Shown: positions 13,098 to 24,975 of the stretch, piece by piece
How the letters are laid out: each line of letters starts with the position of its first letter
How positions within the stretch are numbered: position 1 is the first letter of the stretch
Source: Hansfordia pulvinata
Taxonomy: Eukaryota; Ascomycota; Sordariomycetes; Xylariales
Reading direction: 5' to 3'
Assembly (NCBI GenBank): GCA_006538405.1
Contig: BJKQ01000006.1
Coordinates: 434,001-498,000, forward strand
DNA: 64,000 nt
Translations under genes and position numbers: made by a program
Notes under the pieces: generated by a model
The model's input: only the letters and a program-made list of their open reading frames with translations
Databases searched by the model: none
Told to the model about the DNA's origin: nothing

Positions 13098-13814
13098 TTA
13101 CAGCACAGCAGCCCAAACCGCAGCAGCGCCGCACAGCAGCGCCGCGCTAGCCGCCACTGAGCGCGGGATAGGGGCGCCGGCGGTCGAGATCCCGTTGTCG
13201 GTCGTGGACGCGACGTCGGCGGCAGCGGTGGTTGTGGCGGGCGGCGGCGGGGCGGCGGCGGCCGTGGCGGTCGCGGTGGCCGTGGTGGTGGACGGGGTGG
13301 CGGCGGCGCCGTCGCCGGAGGCGGTGGTGGGCAGGGCGTCCGGGTTGGTGACGCCGTCTTCGCCGCCGGCGCCGGCGGTGGCGGCCGGCGGCGGGGAGGA
13401 AGTGGACGAGGGGGCGGCGAGGTCGGAGGACAGGGTGGGCAGGCCGTACTGGCCGGCGCACTGCTCGAGTGTCATCGAGTCCGGGCAGCACCAGGTGCCG
13501 CCGTGCTGGTCGGCGGAGCAGTAGTAGCCCGCGTCGCACGACTCGCCCGTGCCGGCGGGGCAGCACGTCTGGCCCGAGCCGCGGTCGAAGCAGTGCGCCG
13601 CGCCGTCGCCCGACGCGCACGACGCGAACCCCTTGCCGCAGGCCTCGGCGCACGTTGCTCCGGCCCCGCAGAGCTGCTGGTCCGGCGCGTACCCGGCGCC
13701 GTCGCCCTGGTTCCCTCCTCCCGCTCCACCTCCCTGCTTTTCCTGGCGCGCCTCGAGATATCCCCTGCTGTCGACACTGCGCGAAAACATGAAGAAGACG
13801 CCCGGGGGCGCGTC

Positions 13815-13845
<31 letters not shown>

Positions 13846-13973
13846 TGGCTGTTGGTGCTGAGGGATCGCGCGGCCAGCGGGCGGTAGGGCCGGCCCGGCA
13901 GACGTCCGCCTGCGGCGGTTGTGTCGGCGAGGGCGAGCAGCGCTGCTGCCATGGTTGCGGTGGAGAAATGCAT
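13098..13973 (-). CDS. Secreted Cys-rich protein with Ser/Thr/Ala-rich stalk and GPI signal
   Basis: A single exon encodes 291 residues. The start at 13973 places a hydrophobic signal peptide (MHFSTATMAAALLALADTTA) at the N-terminus; an upstream in-frame ATG (14198) would bury it. A polyserine stretch follows. A compact domain (roughly residues 90-165) holds twelve cysteines including two CC pairs (QTCCPAG, TWCCPD). A long Thr/Ala/Pro-rich stalk ends in a hydrophobic tail (SVAASAALLCGAAAVWAAVL) behind small residues near TDNG, as expected for GPI attachment. It is probably a cell-wall or plasma-membrane surface protein. Similar Cys-rich GPI proteins are common in Sordariomycetes, but I cannot name a function. 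The stalk DNA is extremely GC-rich. Confidence 0.82.
13825..13852. repeat. Trinucleotide run coding for polyserine
   Basis: A (GCT)n run on the plus strand reads as AGC serine codons in the minus-strand GPI protein gene. It gives about nine consecutive serines just after the signal peptide. Such runs are prone to length change between strains. Confidence 0.8.
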
Positions 13974-16900
13974 ATCGGCTGTTGAGTTCCCTGCGATTAC
14001 TGTGTGTGGTGATATGAACAGATTGTTGTCTGTGGGCCACTCCTTGTCTCGTTTCAAGGAGGCTGAAGGTTTGATCGGATTATAGGCGACCGCAGGCTGA
14101 CGAGGTAGCCAATCTGAAAAGAATGCTCCGATCGCACGCGAAGGAGATTTTAGGTGTGAAAGACGTTGGTCGAACGACTGAAGTGCTCTTGTCGACAAGC
14201 AGCAAGTGAATGGTTCGGCTTGAGCGTGGATCTCTGTCTATTAAGGGGATTGGGGCGCGCCGGTCAGTCCGTGCTGGCTGGAGATACCGCCGGATGAGTG
14301 TTATATGTTGAGGAAGAAGGCGAGCGAAGAAAGGGAATTGTGGCTGCTATCAAAGCAAACGTGAAGGAAACAGGAGTATGGAGGAGCCGCAAACCAGAGG
14401 GGCGAAGCGAAGCGAACAGAAGAGACGAGGAAGAGAGAGATAGAGAATGAGACGATAGTACGTGCGAGAGAACAGACGATCAATTACGGGGGGGGGGCAG
14501 ACAAGGTGAGAGCGAAGCTTTATACCAAGTGCCTGTCGAGGTGGGCGATATCCAGGTGCAAGTCGTCCCTGTCGACCCTGGCCTGCCACCCTTAATCTCG
14601 ACCTACCCTGAGCCGAGTCGCCCCCCTTGCGCGCACCCTTGCCTGCGCCGAACCGGACGAGGACCAAGGCTACCTGCCACCCAGTAAAGTAATGCTCGTG
14701 CAGGGTACTGCATGCGGTACACCTTACCAACTCACTCGGCAAGGGCCGGTTAGGTTAGGAGTACACTCACATGGAGCGACTGCCAGCGTCGGCCGGGAGC
14801 GCGGGCGACGGTGCCGGTTGGACCTGGTCCAATGGCCCGCCCTTGCTGGTTCGCGTGATCCTGGGTCCGGCTCTCGAGCGCGGCTACGGGATCGTGCGGC
14901 TGCCAGCCGTGGACATGGCGCGTCGATGGGCGGGCGAGCAGGGGCCTCTCGTGCCTCTCGTGCCTCTCCCTCCCTCTCCCCCTCCCGGCTGGCGGACACG
15001 AAGACGAGGGCGGGCGAGGGCCCTGCGCGACTTGGCAGGCGCCAGTGCGAGAATGGGCTACCTATGGCGCGACGATCAAGGTCCCTGCTTCGTGCGCCAC
15101 GCTCGGAAGGCTGATGCCACCTTGTTCGTAGGTAAATTCCGACCAGTCGATCCCAGCCCAGCCCAGCCGAGGCTAACAGTCCAGCCGGCTGGTTGCTATC
15201 TTGGAAGCCGCGCAGGCGGCTATTTCGTATCGCGATGAGGCAGGGCGCGCGTTCTACTGGGCGGGTGCGGCGGGAGAGCGCGCTTAGGACGTCGACTACT
15301 CGTAGACCAGCGGTGGCGGACCAGCCCCCACATCGTCGCCGTCTATTTCTGTCTCCGTCGTCTGGCGCCGGCCAAAAGAGCGAGTCTGTATAGAAAGAGG
15401 GTGAGAGGGTGAGAGGGAAGAGAAGAGGGCCAGCCAGCGGTTGAGATGCTCAGCAGGTGGGCCAGACCCACGGCCTGGACAGGATAGGACGGGACAGGTA
15501 CGAGTAGGTACGTGTACCTTGCTGGTGGGAACGGGGGGGCGGCAGACTTGGAAGAAAGAAGAAAGCAAGTAATACGGGACACGGGAGACCGGAAGAGGGA
15601 GGCAATCACAGCGGCGTTGGTGGATGCCATTGCTGTGTGTGCGTGTGTGTGTGGTGGAAGGCATGAAGCGGTTGAACGGAGAATTGATCGATTGGTCGGC
15701 GTCTGCCCGTAGCAGAGACGCCGGCAGCCGGGGACGACAGCGACGGGGGGGCGCCCCCCGGAGGGCCCGCACTGCCCGCTGGAACTTGGGCCTGCCCAGC
15801 AGGGTCGGGGCCTGCATGAATGACGGCGGGGCCCTGATCGCCAGGCACAGCGCCCTGATTGGCCCCCATCCGGCGCTTGCTCAGGGGTCCCCCAGGCCCC
15901 GCCCGCTGTGGCCCGGGCTGTGTGCCCCTGGTGCCCTGCTCCGGCACCCGCGCCTGTCTGGTCGTTTCGGATGCAATGCACGGCCTGACCTCGCTGCCAT
16001 TGCCGCCATCCCATCCACACGAGTACCTACAGGTACATTGTTCTTTCCATGAACCAGTCTGCCCGGTCGGGTTTCCTGCTCGCTGTCTCTCTCACCCCTC
16101 TGCTTCCCACCTACAGCAATACACTTCTTCCTGTTCCCTCCCGAGCCATGCCATATTCTGCCGCCTCTTCCGACTTGCGAGGTCAAAGACAACGTTCTCT
16201 GCTCGGACCACATGGGGACCTGTCTGATATTCAGTCACCCACAATCAACAGCCCCACGCCAGCAACCTTCGGTAGAAGCCCACGCTCAGCATACGAGTAC
16301 CACTATCTCACGACCAGAGGAGGGCAGGCCAAGATGACAGAACAAACGATGCAGTCCGGGTAGTCTGGCGTTAAATCTAGCAGCTCATCGGTGGCCCTGC
16401 CGATGCCCACAGCTACGTCCCATAGGCCACCCCCTTATATCTCTCTCCCTTCACTACGAATATCTTCTCGCCGGCCTTTCCCACCAGACTCCGGGGCCTC
16501 GACTCTGGTTCACCGCAAGCCACGCCGCACGGCCGTCTGCGCTGTCGAGAGCTGCCGTCGCGGCATCGTACGAGTCGAGAACTAACATAAAGTGGCTGCA
16601 GATAGGCCAATAGCCGGCTCGGCACGGCTCGTTTGACTCACCAGCACCACGGAATTCGTGTCCTGCGGTACGACTACAGTAAGGTCATATCCGCATGTCG
16701 CAGACCTCCGGATGTCCGCACGGCGACCAACACGAACCCACGAGGAGACTGCCATCTGGCCAGATAAAGCCCGGGGCCACGGCTTGCTTCACTCGTATTC
16801 GCCCATGCTGTAGGCTCGAGACCTCGAAAAAATCGGACGCCGGCATTGTAAAAAAATCATACTATCTAATACCTCCCTTCTGTGGCGCCACGGGGTCCAA

Positions 16901-17142
16901 TATCGCTGTCGCGGAGACCGCTCCGGCTGCATTCAGGTCTTCAGCAGACTTCGTATATAATCCTGGCCTCTCCATCCAACTTGTGTGAACACGAAATCAG
17001 ATCTAATAATTCCGTTTCCCTGCAGCCTAGCGTTTCTCTTGTCTGAGCTTCTTCTTGGTCTTTTCCAATTATACCTCGGCCTAGTTTTCGCGTTCTCCAT
17101 TAGTTGACACCCGCTTCCACGACATTCTGATTGAGCGCCAGC
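13974..17142. other. Gene-poor interval upstream of the two GPI-protein genes
   Basis: The two GPI-protein genes are transcribed away from this 3.2-kb stretch. A TATA-like element lies near 14078 (minus) and another at 16954 (plus). The middle (14.8-16.0 kb) is GC-rich, with long open frames on both strands rich in Pro, Gly, Arg and Gln. They lack splice structure or domains and look like composition artefacts. No gene is supported. Confidence 0.5.
16954..16960 (+). promoter_or_regulatory. Putative TATA box of the HsbA-like gene
   Basis: TATATAA lies 183 bp before the start codon at 17143. A pyrimidine-rich leader follows it (CTTGTC, CTTCTTCTTGG around 17036-17060), which is a usual arrangement for well-expressed fungal genes. 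The site is inferred from sequence only. Confidence 0.5.
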
Positions 17143-18298
17143 ATGAAGTGCACAGCACCCCTGGGTCTGCTCGCAGCAGGAGCGGCACTCTCCGATTCGG
17201 CCGCAGCCGATTCCACAGCACAACGAGAATCCATCACCCAAGTGTTGAATGATGTAGTGGCCATGGACTCGTTACTGGTTCAACTCATACAAACAGACAG
17301 ACATCCAGGATCGCTCAAGCATGCTTCCAGCAACCTACTGTCCACTTTAGCCGAACAAACCACCGTTGCCAAAGGTCTCCCGCAGCTCGCAGAGGAGGAC
17401 ACTTCCGCCGTCGAGAACGTGGCCAGCGTGCTGAGGGAAGCTGGCGGCAGGTTTGTCACCGACTTTGCTGCTGCCAAGGGGCTCTTTGAGCGTGCAGGAT
17501 ACTGTGGCTGCGCCCTGGATTATGTCATGAAGCTGGGTCAGTGATCCACGTGTCCAGTGCGCCACATGCACCGTCCAGGCCTGCTAACGGTGAAAGTGCA
17601 AAGGACCTCTTCTCTGTGATTTCTTCCATGCCCAGTATGCAAAGTTCCCTCCAGGGTTCCAGGACGAGGCCCAGAAACACACGTCCGGGGCGAAGATAGA
17701 GCTCGGCAACCTGGCAGCGGTGCTCGACCCTGCCCACTGCGTCAATTCCGTCACGGCGGAGCATGGCGACCTAATGGCCCGGAGGGAAGTTGAGCGCAGA
17801 GACTCGGCGGCGCCCGCGGATGGATCGCCCGCGCCTGGCCATGCAACGACGACCGATCAGCCCACCGAGACGGATCCTCCCAACACCACGAAGCTCGCCC
17901 CCGCCACCACCACCAGGGCCACCAACACCAATACCAACACGCGCGCTGCCGCGGGCGGCGAGCCGACCGACTCGGCCGAGTCACTTGGGTCCGCTGGGTC
18001 GGGAGATGCCAGCGCGAGTACAAGTATACCCGGCACGGGTAACGCCACCATTATAACCAAGACGATCCACGAGACTGACGGGTTCGTCAACGCCACCTCG
18101 GTCTCGACCACGGACGCCCCGCCGTCGAGCACGCACGCCAACTACACGGCGCCCCGGGTGCCCGCGCCCAGCAACCACGTGACTGACGGTGACGTCCCCA
18201 ACACCAACGGGGCGGGCGCCGCCGCCGGCGTCGCCGGGATCGTGTCGGCCGGGTCCCTGGGCCTCGCTCTTGCGGCGTACATGGTCTACCTAGGCTAA
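17143..18298 (+). CDS. HsbA-like cell-wall protein with GPI anchor signal
   Basis: Two exons (17143-17536, 17604-18298; 67-bp intron with a GCTAAC branch site) encode 362 residues. A signal peptide (MKCTAPLGLLAAGAALSDSA) precedes an all-helical region of about 170 residues. Its pattern (ITQVLNDVVAMDSLL..., GGRFVTDFAAAKGLFERAG) resembles the hydrophobic surface-binding protein A / cell-wall galactomannoprotein family. The splice joins VMKL to GPLLCDFFHAQY in phase, which supports the intron. Cysteines in YCGC, LLCDFF and AHCV probably pair. A Thr/Asn/Ala-rich stalk (about 150 residues, several N-x-T/S sites) ends in TNGAG plus a hydrophobic tail, a likely GPI signal. The role is inferred: a surface-exposed wall protein. 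The family assignment is tentative. Confidence 0.8.
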
Positions 18299-19747
18299 GG
18301 TTCGCCGGTGAGATGCCGTCTCGTGTTCGTGTGGGATGGGAGAGGGGGAAAGGAGCTGGCGGCTCTTGGGTGTGTGTGTGTGTGTATGTGTGTGTGTGTG
18401 CCATGTCGTGGCAGTGGATGTACCAGACTCCCAGCTTACACGTGTGAAGAAAAGGCATACCACAAAGGTCCCGTGAGCTATGCTGGGCAGGCAGAACTGG
18501 CCCTTACGGGACCAATTCCGCGGTCCAGCTCTGCAGTGCGGCGACGAGCCGCTCGCGATCGACTTCCTCTATCGACTTGGCGGCTTCCACTTACCGGTAT
18601 TCCACTCTCTTTGTCTCTGTACACAGCATACCCTACCCGCCGGACTTGGCTCGCCTTGAGGAGCCAAGCTTAGTCGGGGACGCACGCCGCACCCTAAAGC
18701 CAATACCGCGACCCGAGCTGAAAGAATGCAGGGCTGACTAGGGCGGCGAAGGGAGGAGGGCAAAGTGTCAGCGGTTGATGGATCTGCGGTCTCCCAATAC
18801 AGCTCATCTAAGCGAGGAGCGTCAGAAAGGCCAAGTAGTCAGTACCTAATACCCAGTTATCATTCTGTGTACTGCATGCTAGTTCTTGGCTCGCACTCTC
18901 AAAACCGGGGGGCACGTGACCCGGTGCGGCTCCGTAGGAGCTTTTCCGTACTCGTAGGGCACCTTTGTAAGGTAGAATGATCGCTACTAGGTTCAATCGA
19001 GTTGGCACTATAGTGAGTTGAGTAGAGAGCGGCGGGACATGGCGCCTTATGGGGCTGGGTGTGTAGAACTCGGATATTGTGCCTTCTGATTGGACGGGGC
19101 TCGTGGGAGGCATACCGAGTACCTACCTTGGATATTTACATACCATGTATGTAGTATACCTACTGTACAGATCTGTCAATTGCAGATTGCCCACTAGGGA
19201 GCGATCCTACGTAAATGTCGCACTAGGTTGGGACTTTTACAGTATACTTCGGACTGGTGTGGATGCCTGAGGACGGCGCGCGGCGCGCCTCATCTTTAAG
19301 ACGAGGGGGGGATTCTCTTTACTTTGTTTTCTCTTCTTCTTCGGAGTGTCCGAGTATGCACTTTATCACCCTGCACGGCACACCGCGTTGTTAACCTCTG
19401 GGCCCTGCCGAGTCATCCGCGAGGGCGATCGCGTTACATAGAGACATACTTGCTCTTTGTCCTCCTCTCTTTTTCTCTCTGTGTATGTGTACAGTGTGTG
19501 TGTGTCCCTCCACCCCCTTTTAGGCAGTCGCCCGCCCACGCTCGACTTCAATAAAGACGGATTAAGGGCAAGATGGCTCGCGGTTCCTTTTCCCCTTCGC
19601 CGTTCAGTATATCGGCCGAGATCCAGCTTGGAAGATCGGGGGCTCTCCCGCACAGCTCGAATTTCGCGTGGCCAGTGGGCCAGGCAAGCCTCACGGTACT
19701 TACTACTGATATGGCGCGGGGGCGGTAAGACGGGGGCTGTGGAAAGA

Positions 19748-19766
19748 GGGGGGGGGGGGGGGGGGG
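19748..19766. repeat. G19 homopolymer
   Basis: An uninterrupted run of 19 guanines lies in intergenic DNA. Length is uncertain because such runs are poorly resolved by most sequencing methods. It could form a G-quadruplex. Confidence 0.9.
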
Positions 19767-20014
19767 CGTGTGTATAAACCTACCACTTACCTGGCAAGTG
19801 AGTGCTACAGTTACCAAAGCAGGTACGCGTACCTCTACTCTACAGTATATGTATGCGGTGCCTACAGTGTGATGAGGTGCAGCGCTTGCGTTGCGGGCGC
19901 CGCCTTGCAGGAAAGCCGTAATCGGCCACGTTGTTTGAGCCTACCACCATGGTCTCTTCCCGTGTGAATCCGCTGCTTGCCAGGCGTGATACGATACCCA
20001 AGTGACTTTGAGAG

Positions 20015-20016
<2 letters not shown>

Positions 20017-20060
<44 letters not shown>
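20017..20060. repeat. (GT)22 microsatellite
   Basis: 44 bp of perfect GT dinucleotide lie in intergenic DNA. A shorter imperfect GT/GTAT run lies at 18370-18398. Confidence 0.95.
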
Positions 20061-20061
<1 letters not shown>

Positions 20062-22057
20062 AAATCCTTACACGACGGCGGGGCGCGGCAACGGTAAACT
20101 CCGCAACGAGCTGCCGGTCTCTTATTTATTCCGTGCCATACATTAATGCTTGACTGGTCGAGTACCGACTACCTACCTCCCTACTTGAGGTACTTACATA
20201 CCTGAGTAGTACCTTACCTACATGTAAGAGTAGACGGGACACAGTAGATGGGAAACACATGGGGCGGGCAGGTTATCGTATGTACATAGACCTTACAGTT
20301 CATGTAAGGTAGTCTCTCATGTCTTTTTGCCACACGTCGGGCGCTCTCGTCTCCCAAGATGCATGACTCGCAGAGCCCACGATCCTTCCGCGTCGCGGGT
20401 CCTCGCGTTTGTTCCACGCACTTGCACTCGGTGGGCTTCGGGTGGGAACTCTCGAGTCAAATCAAGGCTTAGAGCCACCGATCAAGCAATGGGCTCGTGG
20501 GCCTGCAGCGTGAAATCGGGAGGTCAAGGGGACTAAAAAAAAGTCAGCTAGCAAAGTACCGATGGCAATGCCACGTGCGATCCCGCGTCGCGGATTTGGG
20601 ATTACACTTATTCCATATAGGTAGTACGTAGCTACTCCGCCCTCTCCCTTAATGACGCCGCAAAGTAGCCCTCCCGAGTCCCAATACTCATGCCCCTAGG
20701 AAGTGTAGGTACCTATACTATTGCCGCCGGGTGGCGTGGAGTGGCCATTTCCGTATACGCCCTTTGCCGTCATCACCACTTGTGACGATAGCATCTCTGT
20801 ACGCGGTGGTTTCGAAACGTCACCGAAGCTTTCTGTTCGGGGTTCTTAAACCCACCTGTTGAAAACTTGGCAAGTACCCGAACAGCGACGCTCGACATGC
20901 CGGCCACTCTCGCGGCCTACCGAGGTTTCGGTTTCGGCCCCCTGAGAAGGGTAGGGCCTGGGCACTGGCCGACTGGTGCCCATGGACTCTGTCCGGCTTG
21001 ACTACCTAAGCAGAAGATGCAGGACTGGCACTCCGGCGAGGGGTAGGTTAGATTATGTATACCTAGGTAGTCTCCCAAAGTCAACGGTAGGTACTCATGA
21101 TCATTGTTACACGTATCACAAAGCCCCACGCGCGATAATGGCCCCACGGCTGCGTTGTTGTCTTCGCTCTGAAACGGACCATGTCGGCCAGAACCTTTCC
21201 TTTCCCTCCGCGATGAACGATATGTTACAGAATGGGCTCCTGACGCAAGCGAGTTGGCCCCGATCAGATCCAGACCTGGAGCGCTGAGCGTGAAGACTGC
21301 AGCGGATGCAGACGGACACTCACTGGAATGAGCACAACCAAGTACAGGTCCTAGACTTAAGATTAGATATAGCTCTTATGAAACATGTCGACTACCACGC
21401 AACAGTACAGTGTGTTCCATGCTTTCAGACTCTAGTGCATGGATCGTCGGCGGCATATCTTATTCTCGCACTTGCTACATACCAGGACTGAACCAGTATT
21501 CTAGCCAAAGCCCAGAAGGCTACTAAAAGGAAAGTCAACATAAAAAGCCGCCGAATGTGCCTTCATGGCGAATAAGATAAGGCTTAAGCATTTCAGTTAA
21601 GAATAATTCTTTCCTGGCTGTGTTCCCATTTAGATACCCGTGTAATGTACAGTATGACCAAGTTAAGGTACATCCGTAGTCCGAGGTGGCCTCTTTCCCA
21701 CATGAGCAAGCCCGCTGCGCCGATTGAGAAAAGCAAAAGATCCTCCAGCCCACCGACTGACTAAATGCTAACTAACCAACTAATCTGCCACATGGTATAG
21801 GGGCTTTCCCCTTTCCAGCGCAGAGCTGGATCCCGCTCCCATGCCATGGAAACGCGCAGGGGTGTGGACGCAGTGAAAAGCATAGGAACTCCTTTCTGCT
21901 GGCCCCCACAGAGTCGCACCCAAGTATACTGCCTCGCTCCTCGCTCGGTCAGTGAAATGAATCACCCTAGGAACAAGGCGTGACGCTGGCGGAGCGGGCG
22001 GTTCCGGTGAGGCAGCCCTCTCTGCATGTCCGCCCTCCGCTCGCGGTGACTACTCTC

Positions 22058-24975
22058 TCAGAACACCATGCTGTCATCGTCGTGACCATGAGCAGTGAAG
22101 TAGGGCGAGCAGGAGGGCGAGTAGGACGTGGACTGGGGAGGAAAGTCGAGCTGGCGGGCAATGTGAAGCGCGGCGTCGAAGCTGGAGAGCTGGTGTCGTC
22201 TGGGCACGGCCTCACTGCCACCCACTGGCCCTCCTGAAGGCGACACACTCCTGGCAGCGGCAGCGGCGGCGGTAGATTTGGCCGCTTTTTTCCCCGCAGT
22301 AGTGGCAGTAGTGGCGGCCGACATCTCCAGCCGGCGCGAAAACGCCGCGTGCAGCGAGGCCAAGACGTCGTCGCCCGGCAAGACCCGGCGGGGGCCAGCA
22401 GCGGCGCGGCGCCATAGCGGGCGACCCACAGGAGCGCCAGACAGGCCAGGCCGGACTGCGCAAGAGACCAGAGGTAAGGGGAGCGGGGGCCGAGCAGTAA
22501 GAGGTTCTTGTTGTCGTCGCCCCCCTCTTCAGCCAACGGCGCCGTCGCATTGCGCAGGTAGGCGACGCACGCGTCGATGCAGGCCCTGCTGCGGTCCACG
22601 AGCATCTGGGCGGCGGCCGGGTCGACGGGCTGGCCGTGCTGCTGCTGGGAGCAGAGGGCGGCGGCCCGCAGGACGAAGGGCCGGTGGATCAGCTGGCGGG
22701 CGTCATAGTAGCGCAGGCGCAGGACACTTAGGCGCTCGCTGGGCAGCGGGGCGGTGCCGCGGTGGGGGCGCAGGGGGCCCGGGATCGAGGCGTACCACTC
22801 TTCGAGTTGGCGATCCAGCTCAGACGAGACGTTGAGCAGGCCGTGCAGACTGAGGGTGTTCCAGTGGTGGTGGGCGTGTTGGCTTTCTACCGATAACGCT
22901 CTTGTGTTGTGGGGAGTCGTGGTTGTGGAGTGGTGCGTAGCGGTAACGGCGTGCCGCGGAGGCGGGGTGGAATAGGGGTTGCTGTGGCCGTGGCTCGGGG
23001 GCGGGGCGAAGAGTAGGAGAAACCGCAGCGGTTGTCGGTGGTGCTGTTGGTCACGATGTCGGCCCCGATCGGCGGCGAGGAACAGCGGGCGTTGGTGTCT
23101 ATTGACGATGACACAGTCTGAGGCAGCGATGAAGGAGGAGGAGGTGGTGGTGAAGACGAGGGCCCGTAGAGGGCATGGGTGATGCGGTTGAGCAGGCGGC
23201 GGATGGCACAGTGCTCGGCGATGAGGGTGATGGTGTTCTCGTCCTCGTCGACGCCGCGGCTCTGCGGCAGCGCCATGTGGTCGGCGTACGGCTCGATGCC
23301 GCTCCTCGTCACGTCCAGCTCGCCTATCCGGTCACTGTCATCGTTGGTTGGGTCAGTGTCAGGTATGCTTTGCTTACGAAGCACCTCATCTACCGGGCCA
23401 CAGGCAGTCGGTACTTAAGGTACAGTATGTAGGTATCTCTGGCAGGAGCGAAGGGTTCGTGGTTCGATCAAGGGGGGAGAGGAAGGTGCCTTCAAGGTTT
23501 GGGCAAGGCGAGGTAGGTACTGTAGGTGTAGGCAGGAAAAGGGGTACGTACCATTCGATGAGGAAGCATTGCCAGAACACGCGCACCCGCGAATCGTCAA
23601 CGCTGCTCGTCGACGGTGAGTGCATCGGCCTACGCAGAGAAAGACAGAGAGGGTCAGCCAACACGCTTACAAACAGATACAACTCTCTCTGGCGTCTGTG
23701 GCACCGGTCAGGGTTCACTTACGACTGGAAACTTGCCACGAGCTCCCGCGAAGCCAGCGACGCCATCCTCCAGCTGTGCAGCGGCCGCCCCAGGTGCGCA
23801 AAGTACGACGAAGCGAGCAGCAGCGCCTGGCAGAGCGCGCCGTCCGACCGGAACCCCAGCGCGACGTACCGCGTCATGGTGTCGAAGGCGGGCTTGAAGA
23901 GGCGGAAGCCCGGGATCTCGCCCGGCGGGGGCTGGGACGAGGAGAAGAGAGCGCCGAGGGCGTAGACACACATCCGGATGGCCGACACCAGCTCCTGTGA
24001 GCCCCGACCTCGCTCTCGCCAGGGGCTGCCGCTGCTGCTGTCACCGGTGCTGCTGGGCGACATCGTGGCCTGCCGCGCATCAAACTCGTCCTCTGTGAAG
24101 AGCGGCTGGTGCGGGTGTACGTGGCGGAAGTAGTTGGCTTTGAGATCGGCCATTTCTGTCGGCCCCAGATCGAGGTCAGGGAGCCCTGACGGCGACGCGG
24201 GCGAGGGGTCCATCAGCTCGGGAAAGTCGAGTTGCTCTTCCACGTCGAGGAAGAAGTCCTGCGGGTAGTAGCCGACCTGCTCTTGCAGCAGAGGAAAGGA
24301 CAGCAGGGACATGGTCGTGGCCGAATGGCACTGTGGCACCGTGAAGTCAAGTTCGTGGTGCTCTTGGCCGTCCAGCTGCGGGATGGGCGGCGAGTAGTGG
24401 TCCAGCACTGGCGGTGCTGAGAACTGCCGCTGCTGCTGCTGCTGCTGCTCCAGATGCGAAAAGCTGTCGACCGTCGTCGACCGCGAGCTCGAGCCCATAT
24501 ATTCCAGCTGGTCAATCTGGCGCTCCAGCATTGCCTCGATCTTGACCAGACGCTCCACCACGGCTGCCGGGCTGGTGTCCTCGACCCTGCTCGTGTGTTT
24601 TCTGGTGAGTGACTGGCTCCTCTGTATCCAGTAAGGCTGCCAGCGTGTCGGGCAAATGCTTACCGATCCGAGGGCAATTCTTTGTATGAGCAGTCGACGT
24701 TGGACTCTCGGCATGTCGAGCACGGACGCTCTCCGTTGCATTTTCTCTTGCGGTGCCTAGGCGTACGCGGCGTGTCAGCTCGCTTCTCAGTCGTGACTTC
24801 GATGGTCGAGGCTCGAAGGCTCGAACCTCGAAGACTTCTGGACAGTCATGACGCCGACTAACCTGCAAAAATCACAGGCCAACAACGCCCCTTTATGAAA
24901 GGTTAGTGGGCCGTTCAGTTAAATCCTCAGGCAATGAGAGGGTGCTGTCGACTTACGCTTTCTGGTGTAAATCAT
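22058..24975 (-). CDS. Zn(II)2Cys6 fungal transcription factor (two apparent frame breaks)
   Basis: The reconstructed exons are 24975-24957, 24890-24863, 24756-24664, 24601-23723, 23629-23552 and 23334-22058. The first three build a textbook zinc cluster, C-x2-C-x6-C-x5-C-x2-C-x6-C (CDFC, RHRKRKC, NGERPC, STC, RESNVDC). A dimerisation-type coiled coil (VVERLVKIEAMLERQIDQLE), a polyGln tract and the fungal transcription-factor homology region follow (FRHVHPHQPLF; FWQCFLIECDRIGELDV; GIEPYADHM; SSELDRQLEEWYASIPGPLRP). Two one-base deficits at G5 runs (22997-23001 and 22390-22394) break exon 6. Adding one base at each gives 791 residues ending DDDSMVF at 22058. Without the second correction the frame runs to 21967 with implausible sequence. 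Intron 5 (23335-23551, 217 bp) is long for this genome. The target pathway is unknown; neighbours do not form a clear cluster. Confidence 0.85.

Larger units (their letters stand above)
18299..22057. other. 3.8-kb gene-poor, simple-repeat-rich interval
   Basis: No open frame shows a domain, signal peptide or believable intron. The stretch holds GT dinucleotide runs (18370-18398, 20017-20060), a 19-nt G tract (19748-19766) and many GTAC/TACCTA elements (for example 19113-19128, 20159-20225, 21058-21070). It separates the HsbA-like gene from the transcription factor gene, so both 3' ends face it. Confidence 0.55.

Noticed and set aside
15343..16020. Pro/Gly/Gln-rich minus frames suggesting a collagen-like protein
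   Set aside because: Three overlapping frames are all open because of GC content; no start, splice sites or periodic repeat supports one of them.
18299..22057. Transposon or repeat-induced point mutation relic
   Set aside because: No terminal repeats, transposase or reverse-transcriptase similarity and no AT-rich block; only simple repeats were seen.
22389..23384. Programmed frameshifting or unusual introns as the cause of the transcription factor breaks
   Set aside because: The same one-base deficit occurs at C/G runs in unrelated housekeeping genes, so a shared technical cause is simpler.
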